In this document: piece by piece, positions 50,480 through 58,403 of the stretch
How positions within the stretch are numbered: the stretch's first letter is position 1
Layout: every line of letters starts with the position of its first letter
Assembly: GCA_047638695.1 (NCBI GenBank)
Contig: JBLINY010000002.1
Span: 42,143 to 106,142, forward strand
Source of the DNA: JAHECQ01 sp047638695
GTDB taxonomy: Bacteria; Actinomycetota; Acidimicrobiia; Acidimicrobiales; SZUA-35
Direction: 5' to 3'
DNA length: 64,000 nucleotides
The notes under the pieces: model-generated
Databases searched by the model: none
What the model saw: only the letters and a program-made list of their open reading frames with translations
Told to the model about the DNA's origin: nothing
Position numbers and translations under genes: made by a program

Positions 50480-50518
50480 AAGTGGCCTGCCCGGCCGACC
50501 GTTGAGACCAGGCCACTT
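50480..50518 (-). promoter_or_regulatory. 10-bp perfect inverted repeat upstream of pdxS
   Basis: AAGTGGCCTG and its exact reverse complement CAGGCCACTT are separated by 19 bases, between the DUF3048 stop and the pdxS -10 box. It could be an operator for a dimeric regulator of PLP synthesis, since PdxR-type regulators control pdxST in some actinobacteria, or a terminator for the upstream genes. No U-tract follows. No pdxR gene lies in the window. Confidence 0.5.
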
Positions 50519-50558
50519 TCTGGGCCTGCATCGCCGAACAGTTGGCAGCGCGTAGCCC

Positions 50559-51635
50559 TCAGGAACCGGGCAGCGTCACCTGTCCGGTCTCAGGGAACAG
50601 AATCCACGTCCGACCGGGAGTCAGCTTGATCACATCGCCGTCGGCGTCGAGCAGCACGGGTTTATCGCTCGCCGTCTCCCGGCTCCACGTTCCGCTGATG
50701 AGGTGGCCGTCGGTAAGCACGAACACCTCACCGCCACCGACCGACACCAGTTCGGGCGACGCTGAGTCGGCAGCGCTCGTCACATACGTGGCCACCATGA
50801 TCACAACATTCTCTGGCGCTAGTTGATCGCCGGCAACCGACGTGTGAGGCCGACTGTCCTGTGTGCGTGACCAACCGCCGACGTCGGAGTTCCACGTGTG
50901 AGTGACGACGGGGCTACCGCGGTAGCGGACGGTGATTGGCCCTTCCACCGGTTCCGCTGTTGCGGAGTCAACGTCCTCGCCGTCGACGCGATACTCGAAC
51001 CATGGATCTGGCGGCCCGGCATCGGCCGGAGCCAGGGCAAACAGATCCTCAGCGTTGGTGAAGAGGTTGTGTGGCGCTGGGCGGGACCCGTCGCGGAAGT
51101 ACTTCAGCTGACTCATCGCCGTTACTTCGATGATCGGTAGTGACCGCAGTCCATTGGCCACATAGTCGTTGCCGCCGGACGATGAGTAGAGCGGCGTGTC
51201 GAGACCGCGAAGCAAGTCGAAGTCCGACGTTCGACTTGAGCGGACCGGACCCAAGGGCGCCGGGGCCTGCGAGTGGAACACGGCCATGAACCGCGTGACT
51301 CCTTCGGCCCTGGCTTCAAAGACGAGGTCGGCCTGATCGAGCGCCGTCTGTGGCCGGGCATTCGGGTGATTATCGATCTTGACCGCAAGCGCCGGCCGGT
51401 CGAGGTTCTGTACGTCCTCGATTGGCAAGCCGGTAAGCGGAGCTCGATCACCAGCAGCAGCCGCTCTGCTGGTGTCGGCCTGGGTAGCCTCAGACGTGGT
51501 GGTCATCTCGGCCTGGGTGGAGCTGGTGTTCTCGATCGACGTCGAGTCATCACCGCTCGAACAAGCAGCGATGACAAGAGCGAAGGCGGCAAGCGCCGCT
51601 TTCAGTCGAATGATACGTGTCGATGAGGACATCAC
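50559..51635 (-). CDS. DUF3048 (YerB-like) lipoprotein
   Basis: 358 residues. N-terminal export signal with lipobox-like VIAAC followed by a Ser/Thr-rich linker, so probably an extracytoplasmic lipoprotein. Two conserved DUF3048 halves follow: PLTGLPIEDVQNLDRPALAV, NHPNARPQTALDQADLVFE, RFMAVFHSQAPAPLGPVRSS, and a C-terminal PGRTWILFPETGQV. YerB-like proteins have an unknown envelope-related role. It overlaps the HtpX-like gene by 4 nt. Confidence 0.85.
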   Translation of the reverse strand: MMSSSTRIIRLKAALAAFALVIAACSSGDDSTSIENTSSTQAEMTTTSEATQADTSRAAAAGDRAPLTGLPIEDVQNLDRPALAVKIDNHPNARPQTALDQADLVFEARAEGVTRFMAVFHSQAPAPLGPVRSSRTSDFDLLRGLDTPLYSSSGGNDYVANGLRSLPIIEVTAMSQLKYFRDGSRPAPHNLFTNAEDLFALAPADAGPPDPWFEYRVDGEDVDSATAEPVEGPITVRYRGSPVVTHTWNSDVGGWSRTQDSRPHTSVAGDQLAPENVVIMVATYVTSAADSASPELVSVGGGEVFVLTDGHLISGTWSRETASDKPVLLDADGDVIKLTPGRTWILFPETGQVTLPGS

Positions 51636-52417
51636 GTCTCCAGGAGGGCTTCGACCCGCCAGTCAAGAGGGGCATGGGGTACGAGCGAATCGAGCCGCGC
51701 TGGCGGCACCATCCATAGATGGTCGGTGCCAGGGGTCGCTGCTAGCGGTGCAGCTGATACAACGGCGATACGCCCAAGAGCAGCCGAAAGCCCGGGGGGA
51801 TACCGGGTGATGGCGACCGCTTGTTGATCGGACAGGATGTCGCGGTACTCGCTGAGATTGCGCCGCAGCAGCAAACCTCCCAGGGGGGCAGCGATGGTCG
51901 ACATTCCCGAGTCGAGAAACGGCTTGCCAACGAGGGAGGCCATCGATGTGGCCCGTTCAGCATCGCCGTTCTTGAGCCTGATGAGCAGTGCTGCGACAAC
52001 TCCCTCCAGCTCGATGCGGTCGAGGGCAACCAACAGGGAATCGGTGATGATGATCGCTTTCTCGTCGCCACGAGCGACCGCTAGAGCGTTGCGAGCCTCG
52101 TCAGCAACGACCAGAAGCTCGGGTTCAGAGGTTCCGATCGACAGCGACAACCCCTCGACCAGGTTCTCCAACCGGGCCCGTGCCACATCGTTTCCGGCGA
52201 TGGGAACAAACGCCTGCATTACCCGACGAAAGGCCGATCGGTGCAGATGCCAGACGACGCTGACGCCAACGATGAGCCCGATGATCGGAGCAATCCACCA
52301 AAGCCGGCCGACGATCAAGAGCAGGATGAAAAGCGGCACGGCAACGGTCACAGCGACGAGCGCTACCAGGGCGACAATGGTGAGCTTCAGCCGCGATTCA
52401 TCAGCTTGTTCAGGCAC
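51632..52417 (-). CDS. HtpX-like M48 homologue with degenerate active site (pseudoprotease)
   Basis: 261 residues from a GTG start. Two N-terminal membrane helices (TIVALVALVAVTVAVPLFIL and IAPIIGLIVGVSVV) precede a cytosolic domain aligned by eye to HtpX: ARLENLVEGLSLSIG, ARNALAVARGDEKAIIITD and LDRIELEGVV. Where HtpX then has HELSH, this protein has ALLIR (residues 143-147), and the third zinc ligand region is SEYRDILSDQQAVAITRYP. The C-terminal APLDWRVEALLE matches the HPPLxxRIxxL end of HtpX. The zinc site is therefore lost while the scaffold is kept. It lies between pimA and a DUF3048 lipoprotein. Confidence 0.65.
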   Translation of the reverse strand: MPEQADESRLKLTIVALVALVAVTVAVPLFILLLIVGRLWWIAPIIGLIVGVSVVWHLHRSAFRRVMQAFVPIAGNDVARARLENLVEGLSLSIGTSEPELLVVADEARNALAVARGDEKAIIITDSLLVALDRIELEGVVAALLIRLKNGDAERATSMASLVGKPFLDSGMSTIAAPLGGLLLRRNLSEYRDILSDQQAVAITRYPPGLSAALGRIAVVSAAPLAATPGTDHLWMVPPARLDSLVPHAPLDWRVEALLET

Positions 52418-52466
52418 AGCTAGCCACGCTAGCGGTCTAGGTCATCGACAGACACCCACCCCAAGA

Positions 52467-53552
52467 TCACAACAGCACGCGCTGATACCGGTCGACATAG
52501 GCGCGGGCCAAACGATCCATCGAGAACTCGTTCGCCCGTTGCTGTCCACTGGCGACTCTGGCCGCGACATCCACACCGCCAGCGAGAGTGTCGAACAGAG
52601 CCTTGGCCAGTTCCTCGGGGCTCCCGGTCGGAAAAAGGTGTGCGTCGCGACCACCCCGGCTCGTAAGTCGGAAGGCCTCGAGATCACTGGCGACAACTGG
52701 CGTCCCGGCCGCCATGCCTTCGAGCAACACCACACCAAAACTCTCACCATGCAGCGCTGGAGCGCAGAAGGCGTCCGCCGCCGCCAACCGCTGAGCCTTC
52801 TCGCCCTCGGAGAGGTCACCGAGCCAAAACAAACGGTTGTTGTCCTGATGCTGAGACTTCAGAGCACTGGTTTCTGGGCCTGAGCCACCAATCCATATCT
52901 CGATGTCGTCCGGCATAAGACGACTGGCCTCGAGCAGAACCGACAGTCCCTTGCGAGGCTCATGCCGGGACAGGAAGAACACCGACGACTTGCTCGGGTC
53001 GGTGCCGAGCGGAGCGACTGCTTCGCCTCCAGCGAAACGGCTCAGCTCGATACCGTTGAACAGTGTCTCGTAGGCTCCGCCGAGATGGCGTCGGGCCATT
53101 CCCGCCGCCTCAGACGAAACTGCGACCTTACAATCAAGCTTGGTGACGAGGCGACGCAGCAGCGGGCGCAGGTACCGATAAACAGCGATATTGCCGTTCG
53201 CATGAAATGTCCCGACCAACGGCACGGGTTTCACAACCAGCGACGTGAGCGTCGGCCCCGGGGCCAAGGGTTCGTGCAGGTGCAGCAAGTCGAAGCGCTC
53301 ATCCCGCACGATGCCGAGAACCCGCAACTGAGCCGCCGGGTCAGGCGCCACGGGTGCCAACGACCCGTTCTGGGCATAGGGCATCGAGTTGCCGAGTGGT
53401 GTCACCCAGGTCTCGGGCGGCAGGCCATCGCATGGAGCCAACACCTGCACGTCAACCCCCTGCTGGCGCAACGTACGAGCCAACCCAAGCACCTGAGCTT
53501 GCACCCCACCCCAGACTCCCATGCTGTACGGGCACACCATGCCAACCCTCAT
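52467..53552 (-). CDS. pimA: Phosphatidylinositol alpha-mannosyltransferase-like GT4 glycosyltransferase
   Basis: 361-residue GT-B enzyme. VCPYSMGVWGGVQAQVLGLA, the phosphoinositol-side histidine in PLVGTFHANG, RHEPRKGLSVLLEA, GGSGPE and the EX7E motif (LHGESFGVVLLEGMAAGTP) match PimA, which transfers the first mannose from GDP-mannose to phosphatidylinositol at the inner membrane face. Order thrS-HIT-pgsA-patA-pimA is that of mycobacteria, which supports the assignment. A short relay ORF joins it to patA. Confidence 0.85.
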   Translation of the reverse strand: MRVGMVCPYSMGVWGGVQAQVLGLARTLRQQGVDVQVLAPCDGLPPETWVTPLGNSMPYAQNGSLAPVAPDPAAQLRVLGIVRDERFDLLHLHEPLAPGPTLTSLVVKPVPLVGTFHANGNIAVYRYLRPLLRRLVTKLDCKVAVSSEAAGMARRHLGGAYETLFNGIELSRFAGGEAVAPLGTDPSKSSVFFLSRHEPRKGLSVLLEASRLMPDDIEIWIGGSGPETSALKSQHQDNNRLFWLGDLSEGEKAQRLAAADAFCAPALHGESFGVVLLEGMAAGTPVVASDLEAFRLTSRGGRDAHLFPTGSPEELAKALFDTLAGGVDVAARVASGQQRANEFSMDRLARAYVDRYQRVLL

Positions 53553-53617
53553 GAGCCCGCTTCCCGCACGAAACTAGCTCTCTGGCCGCCCGGGGTGGCA
53601 CCCCACGGGGCGCTCAT
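53549..53617 (-). CDS. 22-codon bridging ORF between patA and pimA
   Basis: ATG 53617 overlaps the patA stop (ATGA) and the ORF's own stop overlaps the pimA ATG (ATGA), so a terminating ribosome could pass from patA to pimA through this peptide without dissociating. The ORF begins Met-Ser-Ala-Pro-Trp-Gly and contains an imperfect GC-rich hairpin (around 53587-53612). It is not repetitive. Exact overlap on both ends could be chance; there is no evidence that the peptide itself has a function. Confidence 0.4.
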   Translation of the reverse strand: MSAPWGATPGGQRASFVREAGS

Positions 53618-54480
53618 AGACCCAACGGTTCAAGAACATGCCACTGCTCGGGGGCCCGGCGAATGAAGTCTTCGAGGCGGGTGGCGACGAGCTGGGTGGT
53701 AGCGGCCGCCTCGTCGCGGAGTTTCCCCTGGCCCGATGGCCAGATCGGTTCAGCAATGACGCAACGCCGTTTGTTGCCATCAAAGAAGACAGCAGTCGGC
53801 AAGATCGGTGCCCCCGTTCGCCGAGAAAGCACGGCCGGCCCGATCGGGAGTGACACCGTTCGGCCAAAGAACTCGACATCGACCCCGTTGGTAGAGAGAT
53901 CTCGATCGCCGAGCAAACACACGACGTGGCCAGCTTGGACGGCAGCCGCCAGCTTGGCAAATATGCCGCGGTCGTCGAGTGAGAGCACCGACACGCCCCA
54001 TGACTGGCGGAGTTGCACGAACCACTCGAAGACGTCGTCGGGTTCGAGCCGCTCGACAACGGCGGTGACGGGGATAGCGGCCACTCGGCCAAGCCATGCG
54101 GCCGCCCACTCCCAACCACCCAGATGCGGCAGCACCATGATCGGGCCAAAACCGGCCTCGCGTGCGGCGAGCAGATGTTCATAACCATGGACTTCGAAAC
54201 CGGCGTCGATGACGTCGATGCCCAACGTCGGGAGCCGAAGCGTCTCGGCCCAGTACCGCCCATAGGAGCCGAACCCTCGACGTGCCAGCGAGGTCAGGTC
54301 GTCGTCGCTGCGCCAGGGCTCGACCAACCGGAGGTTCTCGACCAATTGCTCAAATTTCATGCCGGCGCCACGCGACGCCAACCGGCCTCCGTGGTCGCCG
54401 AGGGCAACCAACAACCGCAGGGGAAGCCGCTCGGCGATGGCCGATGCCACTCCGAGCTGCCGACGAATGGTGCTAGCCAA
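53614..54480 (-). CDS. patA: Acyltransferase of the LpxL/PatA family (PIM acylation)
   Basis: 288-residue membrane-associated acyltransferase. The catalytic HX4E motif is in LPHLGGWEWAAAW; LLGDRDLSTNGVDVEFFGR and PAVLSRRTGAPILPTAVFF are typical of lysophospholipid or lipid A-type acyltransferases and of mycobacterial PatA, which acylates the mannose of PIMs. TTG start 9 nt after pgsA. The symbol rests on family plus gene order. Confidence 0.82.
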   Translation of the reverse strand: MASTIRRQLGVASAIAERLPLRLLVALGDHGGRLASRGAGMKFEQLVENLRLVEPWRSDDDLTSLARRGFGSYGRYWAETLRLPTLGIDVIDAGFEVHGYEHLLAAREAGFGPIMVLPHLGGWEWAAAWLGRVAAIPVTAVVERLEPDDVFEWFVQLRQSWGVSVLSLDDRGIFAKLAAAVQAGHVVCLLGDRDLSTNGVDVEFFGRTVSLPIGPAVLSRRTGAPILPTAVFFDGNKRRCVIAEPIWPSGQGKLRDEAAATTQLVATRLEDFIRRAPEQWHVLEPLGL

Positions 54481-54489
54481 CCTTGGAGA

Positions 54490-55185
54490 TCAGCGACGGC
54501 GAGCGGATCCGGCCCGACTCCGGCGAAGCCCGCGGGGCCGACCCGAATTGCCAACCCGACGGCGGCGCTGTCTATGGCGGGTCCGAACCGGGGGCGCCGG
54601 CTGCACGGCACTAGCTTGCTTCCACACTTTGATGAAGCGAGTGATGGCCGTGAAGCTCGTAAGCGCCAACATGACCCAAAGCACGGGCACAAGCAGCGAC
54701 GAGAAGACCAGACCGAATCCGAGGGCAATGAACCGCTCGGCCCGTTCCATCAGGCCGCCCTTGGCGTCGAAACCCAGCGACTCAGCCTTCGCTCGCTGAT
54801 ACGACACCAGCGAGGCAGCTAGGTAGAGGGCGAAGGGCAGCATGGCCATCCGCGGATTGTCGGTACCGGCGAGATACCAGCTGGCACCAGCGAAGAGCAG
54901 ACCGTCGCTGAGTCGGTCCGACACCGAGTCGAAATAGGCGCCTCGGGGTCCTGATGTGCCGGCTGCTTTGGCTACCGCACCGTCAAGCGCGTCGGGAAGA
55001 CCGGTGAGCAGCAACAAGACCGCTGCGGTGAAGAAGTTCCCGGTGCCAATCGCGGCGCCACAAGCCGCGGCCATGGCCACCCCGACGCCGGTAATGACAT
55101 CAGGCGACACGCCAGCCTTTTGCAGGCCAACTCCTAACGGAGCGACCGACTTGTCGAACCCCTTACGGAGGTTTCCGTCGAACAT
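54490..55185 (-). CDS. pgsA: CDP-alcohol phosphatidyltransferase, probable phosphatidylinositol(-phosphate) synthase
   Basis: 231 residues, about six membrane helices. The CDP-alcohol motif reads DALDGAVAKAAGTSGPRGAY then FDSVSDRLSD; the arginine normal in DGxxAR is a lysine here, while the four aspartates are kept. NLRKGFDKSVAPLGVGLQKAGVSPD at the N-terminus and gene context (patA, pimA downstream) favour phosphatidylinositol-phosphate synthase. The last 30 residues are strongly Arg-rich (RTRHRQRRRRVGN) and have no counterpart in the fold. A TAACAT box 7 nt before the ATG may give a separate leaderless transcript. Confidence 0.83.
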   Translation of the reverse strand: MFDGNLRKGFDKSVAPLGVGLQKAGVSPDVITGVGVAMAAACGAAIGTGNFFTAAVLLLLTGLPDALDGAVAKAAGTSGPRGAYFDSVSDRLSDGLLFAGASWYLAGTDNPRMAMLPFALYLAASLVSYQRAKAESLGFDAKGGLMERAERFIALGFGLVFSSLLVPVLWVMLALTSFTAITRFIKVWKQASAVQPAPPVRTRHRQRRRRVGNSGRPRGLRRSRAGSARRR

Positions 55186-55192
55186 GTAACAG

Positions 55193-55198
55193 ATGTTA
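55193..55198 (-). promoter_or_regulatory. -10 element for pgsA
   Basis: Minus-strand TAACAT with 7 nt to the pgsA ATG at 55185. It lies in the 51-bp spacer after the small membrane protein gene, so pgsA-patA-pimA may be transcribed separately as well as from thrS. Support is the hexamer and spacing only. Confidence 0.45.
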
Positions 55199-55236
55199 GC
55201 GCGCGCTTGCTGATGCTGGGTCAGAGACCCGGAGCA

Positions 55237-55716
55237 TCAGAGATCCACGTCCGACCAGTCTTCCGGGTTGTCTTCGACAAAGGACTCGACAACCGAGCCG
55301 TCGACACCGTCCACCAGCACCAAACCACGCTTCGTCGGGGGCTCGTCGGCGGAGAACAAAAGAATGCGCCAGGTCGGTCGGCTTAGCCAGCCTCGCCATC
55401 CGAGTTGAGCGGCGGCGTGACCTATTGGAAAACCGACATCGCTTGACGCTGCGACCAGAGCATCTCGCTCATCGACTTCGAGGTTGGCACCAGCCAGGAT
55501 GCTGTAAATACCGACAAGGGCCAATACAGCGGCCGCGCCGAGCAAGCCTCGGTTGACGAAAACACCCTCGCCACGAGCAAAGAACAGTGCCACCAGCCCT
55601 GCCGCAGTGATCAGGTAGAGATAGCCAGGGATTCTTCGCCGATTGTTGTTGGGAAAGAGGTAGTCCTCTTGATCGGCCAACGCCGGCTGAAGATCGGCGG
55701 GGAGTTCATCGACCAC
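55237..55716 (-). CDS. Small membrane protein of unknown function
   Basis: 159 residues. An N-terminal cytosolic segment ending in NNNRRRIPGYLYL is followed by two helices (LITAAGLVALFFA and LGAAAVLALVGIYSILA) and a C-terminal domain (VDERDALVAASSDVGFPIGH, TWRILLFSADEPPTKRGLVL) with an acidic end. Positioned between HIT and pgsA, where several actinobacteria also have a small membrane protein. GTG start at 55716. Function unknown; a role in PIM or envelope synthesis is only suggested by context. Confidence 0.65.
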   Translation of the reverse strand: MVDELPADLQPALADQEDYLFPNNNRRRIPGYLYLITAAGLVALFFARGEGVFVNRGLLGAAAVLALVGIYSILAGANLEVDERDALVAASSDVGFPIGHAAAQLGWRGWLSRPTWRILLFSADEPPTKRGLVLVDGVDGSVVESFVEDNPEDWSDVDL

Positions 55717-55744
55717 TCCCCCACGCTACCTGGCTCGGAAACGA

Positions 55745-55762
55745 ATGGGTTCCCAAACCCAT
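55745..55762 (-). terminator. Hairpin between the HIT gene and the small membrane protein gene
   Basis: A 7-bp perfect stem (ATGGGTT with AACCCAT) closes a 4-nt loop in the 87-bp gap after the HIT stop codon, followed on the minus strand by the weak T-rich TCGTTTCC. It may terminate the thrS-HIT transcript or simply be leader structure. Confidence 0.4.
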
Positions 55763-55803
55763 CGACCAGGTTTTTCAAAAGACTCCCGACAGCGATTCCG
55801 GAC

Positions 55804-56388
55804 TCAGTCGACGGGCCACGCCGCAACCAAGTTGGCCCACGTATCACGCAGCGTTTGTGGCAGCACGCGGGTGCTACCGGTAGCAGTCATGAAGTTCGTG
55901 TCGGCGGTCCACCGAGGGACCACATGCACGTGCAGGTGATCCGGTTCGCTCCCACCTCCGGCCATGCCTTCGTTGATACCAATGTTCATCCCCTGCGGCC
56001 GAAACGCATCCTGAATCGCCCGACTGGCCAACCGCACCGTGCGCCACAGTTCATCGTGAACAACGTCGTCGAGATCATGGATGCTTGGGCGAGCGACGGT
56101 TGGCAGCACCATCACATGGCCGCTCGTATAGGGGAACACATTGAGAATGACGAAGGTGTTGACCCCTCGCCAAACGACGTAGGTGACATCGTCGGAGAGG
56201 CCGCTTCGTTCAATGGTCTCGAAGAGCGAAAGGCCGTCCCCGCGGGGCAGATTGGCGTGCGGTTGTCCGTCGGCGCCGAGACCCGTGCCGTAGGTCCCGA
56301 GTTTCCATCCGGCCCACAGCCGATGCAGCTCCGCCCGGGGCTCTTCCTCGGGCCACGACCCTCCCGGCAACAACGGTTCGGCAGACAC
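55804..56388 (-). CDS. HIT-family nucleotide hydrolase/phosphorylase (AP4A phosphorylase-like)
   Basis: About 194 residues. The histidine triad is HLHVHVVPRW, with VILPTVARPSIHDL-like and INEGMAGGGSEPDH segments before it; the C-terminal TGSTRVLPQTLRDTW extends past the triad as in actinobacterial AP4A phosphorylases, whose mycobacterial member sits in the same place after thrS. The start is set at GTG 56388, 10 nt after the thrS stop; a GTG at 56409 inside thrS is an alternative. Confidence 0.85.
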   Translation of the reverse strand: MSAEPLLPGGSWPEEEPRAELHRLWAGWKLGTYGTGLGADGQPHANLPRGDGLSLFETIERSGLSDDVTYVVWRGVNTFVILNVFPYTSGHVMVLPTVARPSIHDLDDVVHDELWRTVRLASRAIQDAFRPQGMNIGINEGMAGGGSEPDHLHVHVVPRWTADTNFMTATGSTRVLPQTLRDTWANLVAAWPVD

Positions 56389-56398
56389 TGGCCCGGGG

Positions 56399-58363
56399 TC
56401 AGACGCCACTGGCGACTTCAGCCAGGACCCGTTCGATGAAGACTGCGATTGGAACGTCGCGCTCGACGCTGCCGCCACGCGGGTTCACACCGGCTGTGCC
56501 AGCCGCGACATCGTCGTCGCCAACCACCAACACGTAGGGCAACTTTTGGGTCTTGGCATTGCGGATTCGTTTGCCCAGCGGGTCGACGGCTTCGACCATT
56601 CCCGCCCGCAACCCGGCTGCGGTCAAGTCGGCGACCAGCTGCTCGGCGAAACCGTTGTGGGCTGCTGCAACCGGGAGCACTTCGACCTGCACTGGAGCAA
56701 GCCAGACGGGGAAGGCGCCGGCGAAGTGTTCGACAAGCACGCCGAAGAAACGCTCGATCGACCCGAACAGTGCTCGGTGAAGCATGATCGGGCGTTTGCG
56801 AGTGCCATCGTCGGCCACATATTCGAGGTCGAACCGCTCTGGCAGATTGAAGTCGACCTGAATGGTCGAGAGCTGCCATGACCGGCCAATGGCATCGCGG
56901 ACGTCGATATCGATCTTTGGACCGTAGAAAGCGGCGTCGCCTTCTTTCACTTCGTACTCGAGACCGTGGGTACCGAGCGCCTCATGCAGGGCACTCGTCG
57001 CCGATTCCCAAATGGCGTCTGACCCGACAGACTTCTCGGGGTCCTTCGTCGACAGGTTGAAGGTGAAGTCAACGAAGCCAAAGGCTCGCAGCACCGACAT
57101 CACGAAGTCGAGCAGGGATGCGATCTCGTCCTGCAGCTGCTCTTCGGTGCAGTAGATGTGGGAGTCATCCTGGGTGAAGCCTCGGATGCGGAGTAGCCCG
57201 TGCAGGGTGCCGGCGCGCTCGTAGCGGTACACCGTCCCGAGCTCGAACAGTCGTAACGGAAGCTCACGGTAGCTCCGTTGTCCCCGTCCAAAGATGAGGC
57301 AATGCATCGGGCAGTTCATCGGCTTTGGGTAGTAGGTGCCGTTGTCCATCTCCATGGGTGGATACATGCCATCGGCGTAGAAATCGAGGTGGCCGGACGT
57401 CTCGAACAGCTTGCCGTTGGCCAGGTTCGGTGTGTAGACGAATTGGTAGCCGCCATCTTGGTGCCGCTGCCGCGAGTAGTCCTCCATCAGCTTGCGGACA
57501 ATGCCACCCTTCGGGTGCCACACGGCCAGACCACCACCGAGCTCGGACGGGAACGACAACAAGTCGAGCTCGGTGACCAGTTTGCGGTGGTCTCGCTGGG
57601 CTGCTTCCTCGAGCCTGGTGAGATGGGCGGCAAGTTCCGACTTGTCGGTCCATGCCGTGCCGTAGATGCGCTGCAGCATGGGATTCTTCTCGCTCCCACG
57701 CCAGTACGCGCCAGCGACACTCATGAGCTTGAAGAAGCCCAGCTTGCCGGTATCTGGCACATGCGGACCGACACACATATCGACGAACGTGTCGCTGTTT
57801 CTGTAGAAACTGATGGTCTCGCTGTCGGCTTCGGCCGCCAGCTCGCCACCGGCGCTGTCACCCAATGTGACGGCGTCGATGATCGCTCGTTTGTACTGAT
57901 GGTCCACCATCAGTTCCTTCGCTGCCGCGGCGCTCATCTCCGACCGCACAAAAGGCTGACGCGCCTTGATGATCTCGCGCATCTTGGCGTCGATCCGATC
58001 GAGATCCTCATCGTTAAATGTTCCACCATCGGGCAACTCAAAGTCGTAGTAAAAACCGTCCTCGATTGGCGGACCGATGGCGAACGTAGCGCCGGGCCAT
58101 AGTTCCAAGACGGCCTGGGCCAACACATGGGCAGTGGAATGGCGCAACGTATGCAGCGCTTCAGGCTTGTTCAGGGTGATGATCGAAACATCGGCGCCGT
58201 CGGGCAAGGCGACATCGAGGTCACATTCGACACCATTGACAATGGTGATAATGGCGTCTTTAGCCAGGCGCTTCCCGATATCGGCAGCCAGGTCAGCACC
58301 GGTCGAACCGGCGAGAAGCGATCGCTGGGAGCCATCGGGGAGTTTCACGGAAATGTCAGCCAC
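56399..58363 (-). CDS. thrS: Threonyl-tRNA synthetase
   Basis: 654 residues. The N-terminal TGS domain (about 1-60) is followed by the editing domain with RHSTAHVLAQAV and DMCVGPHVPDTG. The class II catalytic core has PMNCPMHCLIFGR (zinc cysteine), YRYERAGTLHGLLRIRGFTQ and RPIMLHRALFGSIERF, and the anticodon domain is C-terminal. It uses a GTG start with TACAAT 6 nt upstream, so leaderless. It is first in the thrS-HIT-pgsA-patA-pimA order. Confidence 0.97.
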   Translation of the reverse strand: MADISVKLPDGSQRSLLAGSTGADLAADIGKRLAKDAIITIVNGVECDLDVALPDGADVSIITLNKPEALHTLRHSTAHVLAQAVLELWPGATFAIGPPIEDGFYYDFELPDGGTFNDEDLDRIDAKMREIIKARQPFVRSEMSAAAAKELMVDHQYKRAIIDAVTLGDSAGGELAAEADSETISFYRNSDTFVDMCVGPHVPDTGKLGFFKLMSVAGAYWRGSEKNPMLQRIYGTAWTDKSELAAHLTRLEEAAQRDHRKLVTELDLLSFPSELGGGLAVWHPKGGIVRKLMEDYSRQRHQDGGYQFVYTPNLANGKLFETSGHLDFYADGMYPPMEMDNGTYYPKPMNCPMHCLIFGRGQRSYRELPLRLFELGTVYRYERAGTLHGLLRIRGFTQDDSHIYCTEEQLQDEIASLLDFVMSVLRAFGFVDFTFNLSTKDPEKSVGSDAIWESATSALHEALGTHGLEYEVKEGDAAFYGPKIDIDVRDAIGRSWQLSTIQVDFNLPERFDLEYVADDGTRKRPIMLHRALFGSIERFFGVLVEHFAGAFPVWLAPVQVEVLPVAAAHNGFAEQLVADLTAAGLRAGMVEAVDPLGKRIRNAKTQKLPYVLVVGDDDVAAGTAGVNPRGGSVERDVPIAVFIERVLAEVASGV

Positions 58364-58369
58364 GGCCTG

Positions 58370-58375
58370 ATTGTA
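58370..58375 (-). promoter_or_regulatory. -10 element for a leaderless thrS transcript
   Basis: Minus-strand TACAAT, 6 nt (CAGGCC) before the GTG start of thrS. It closely matches the actinobacterial consensus, and no ribosome binding site is present. The upstream 40-bp gap to plsC holds a short GC-rich hairpin but no T-box-like leader, so thrS is probably not riboswitch controlled. Confidence 0.65.
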
Positions 58376-58403
58376 CGGGCTGGCCCGGCGAGCCGGTGAG
58401 GCT

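Noticed and set aside
52429..52470. Relay between pimA and the HtpX-like gene
   Set aside because: A GTGA overlap at the pimA stop opens a 13-codon ORF, but it ends in TAG 11 nt short of the next start without any overlap, which is expected by chance.
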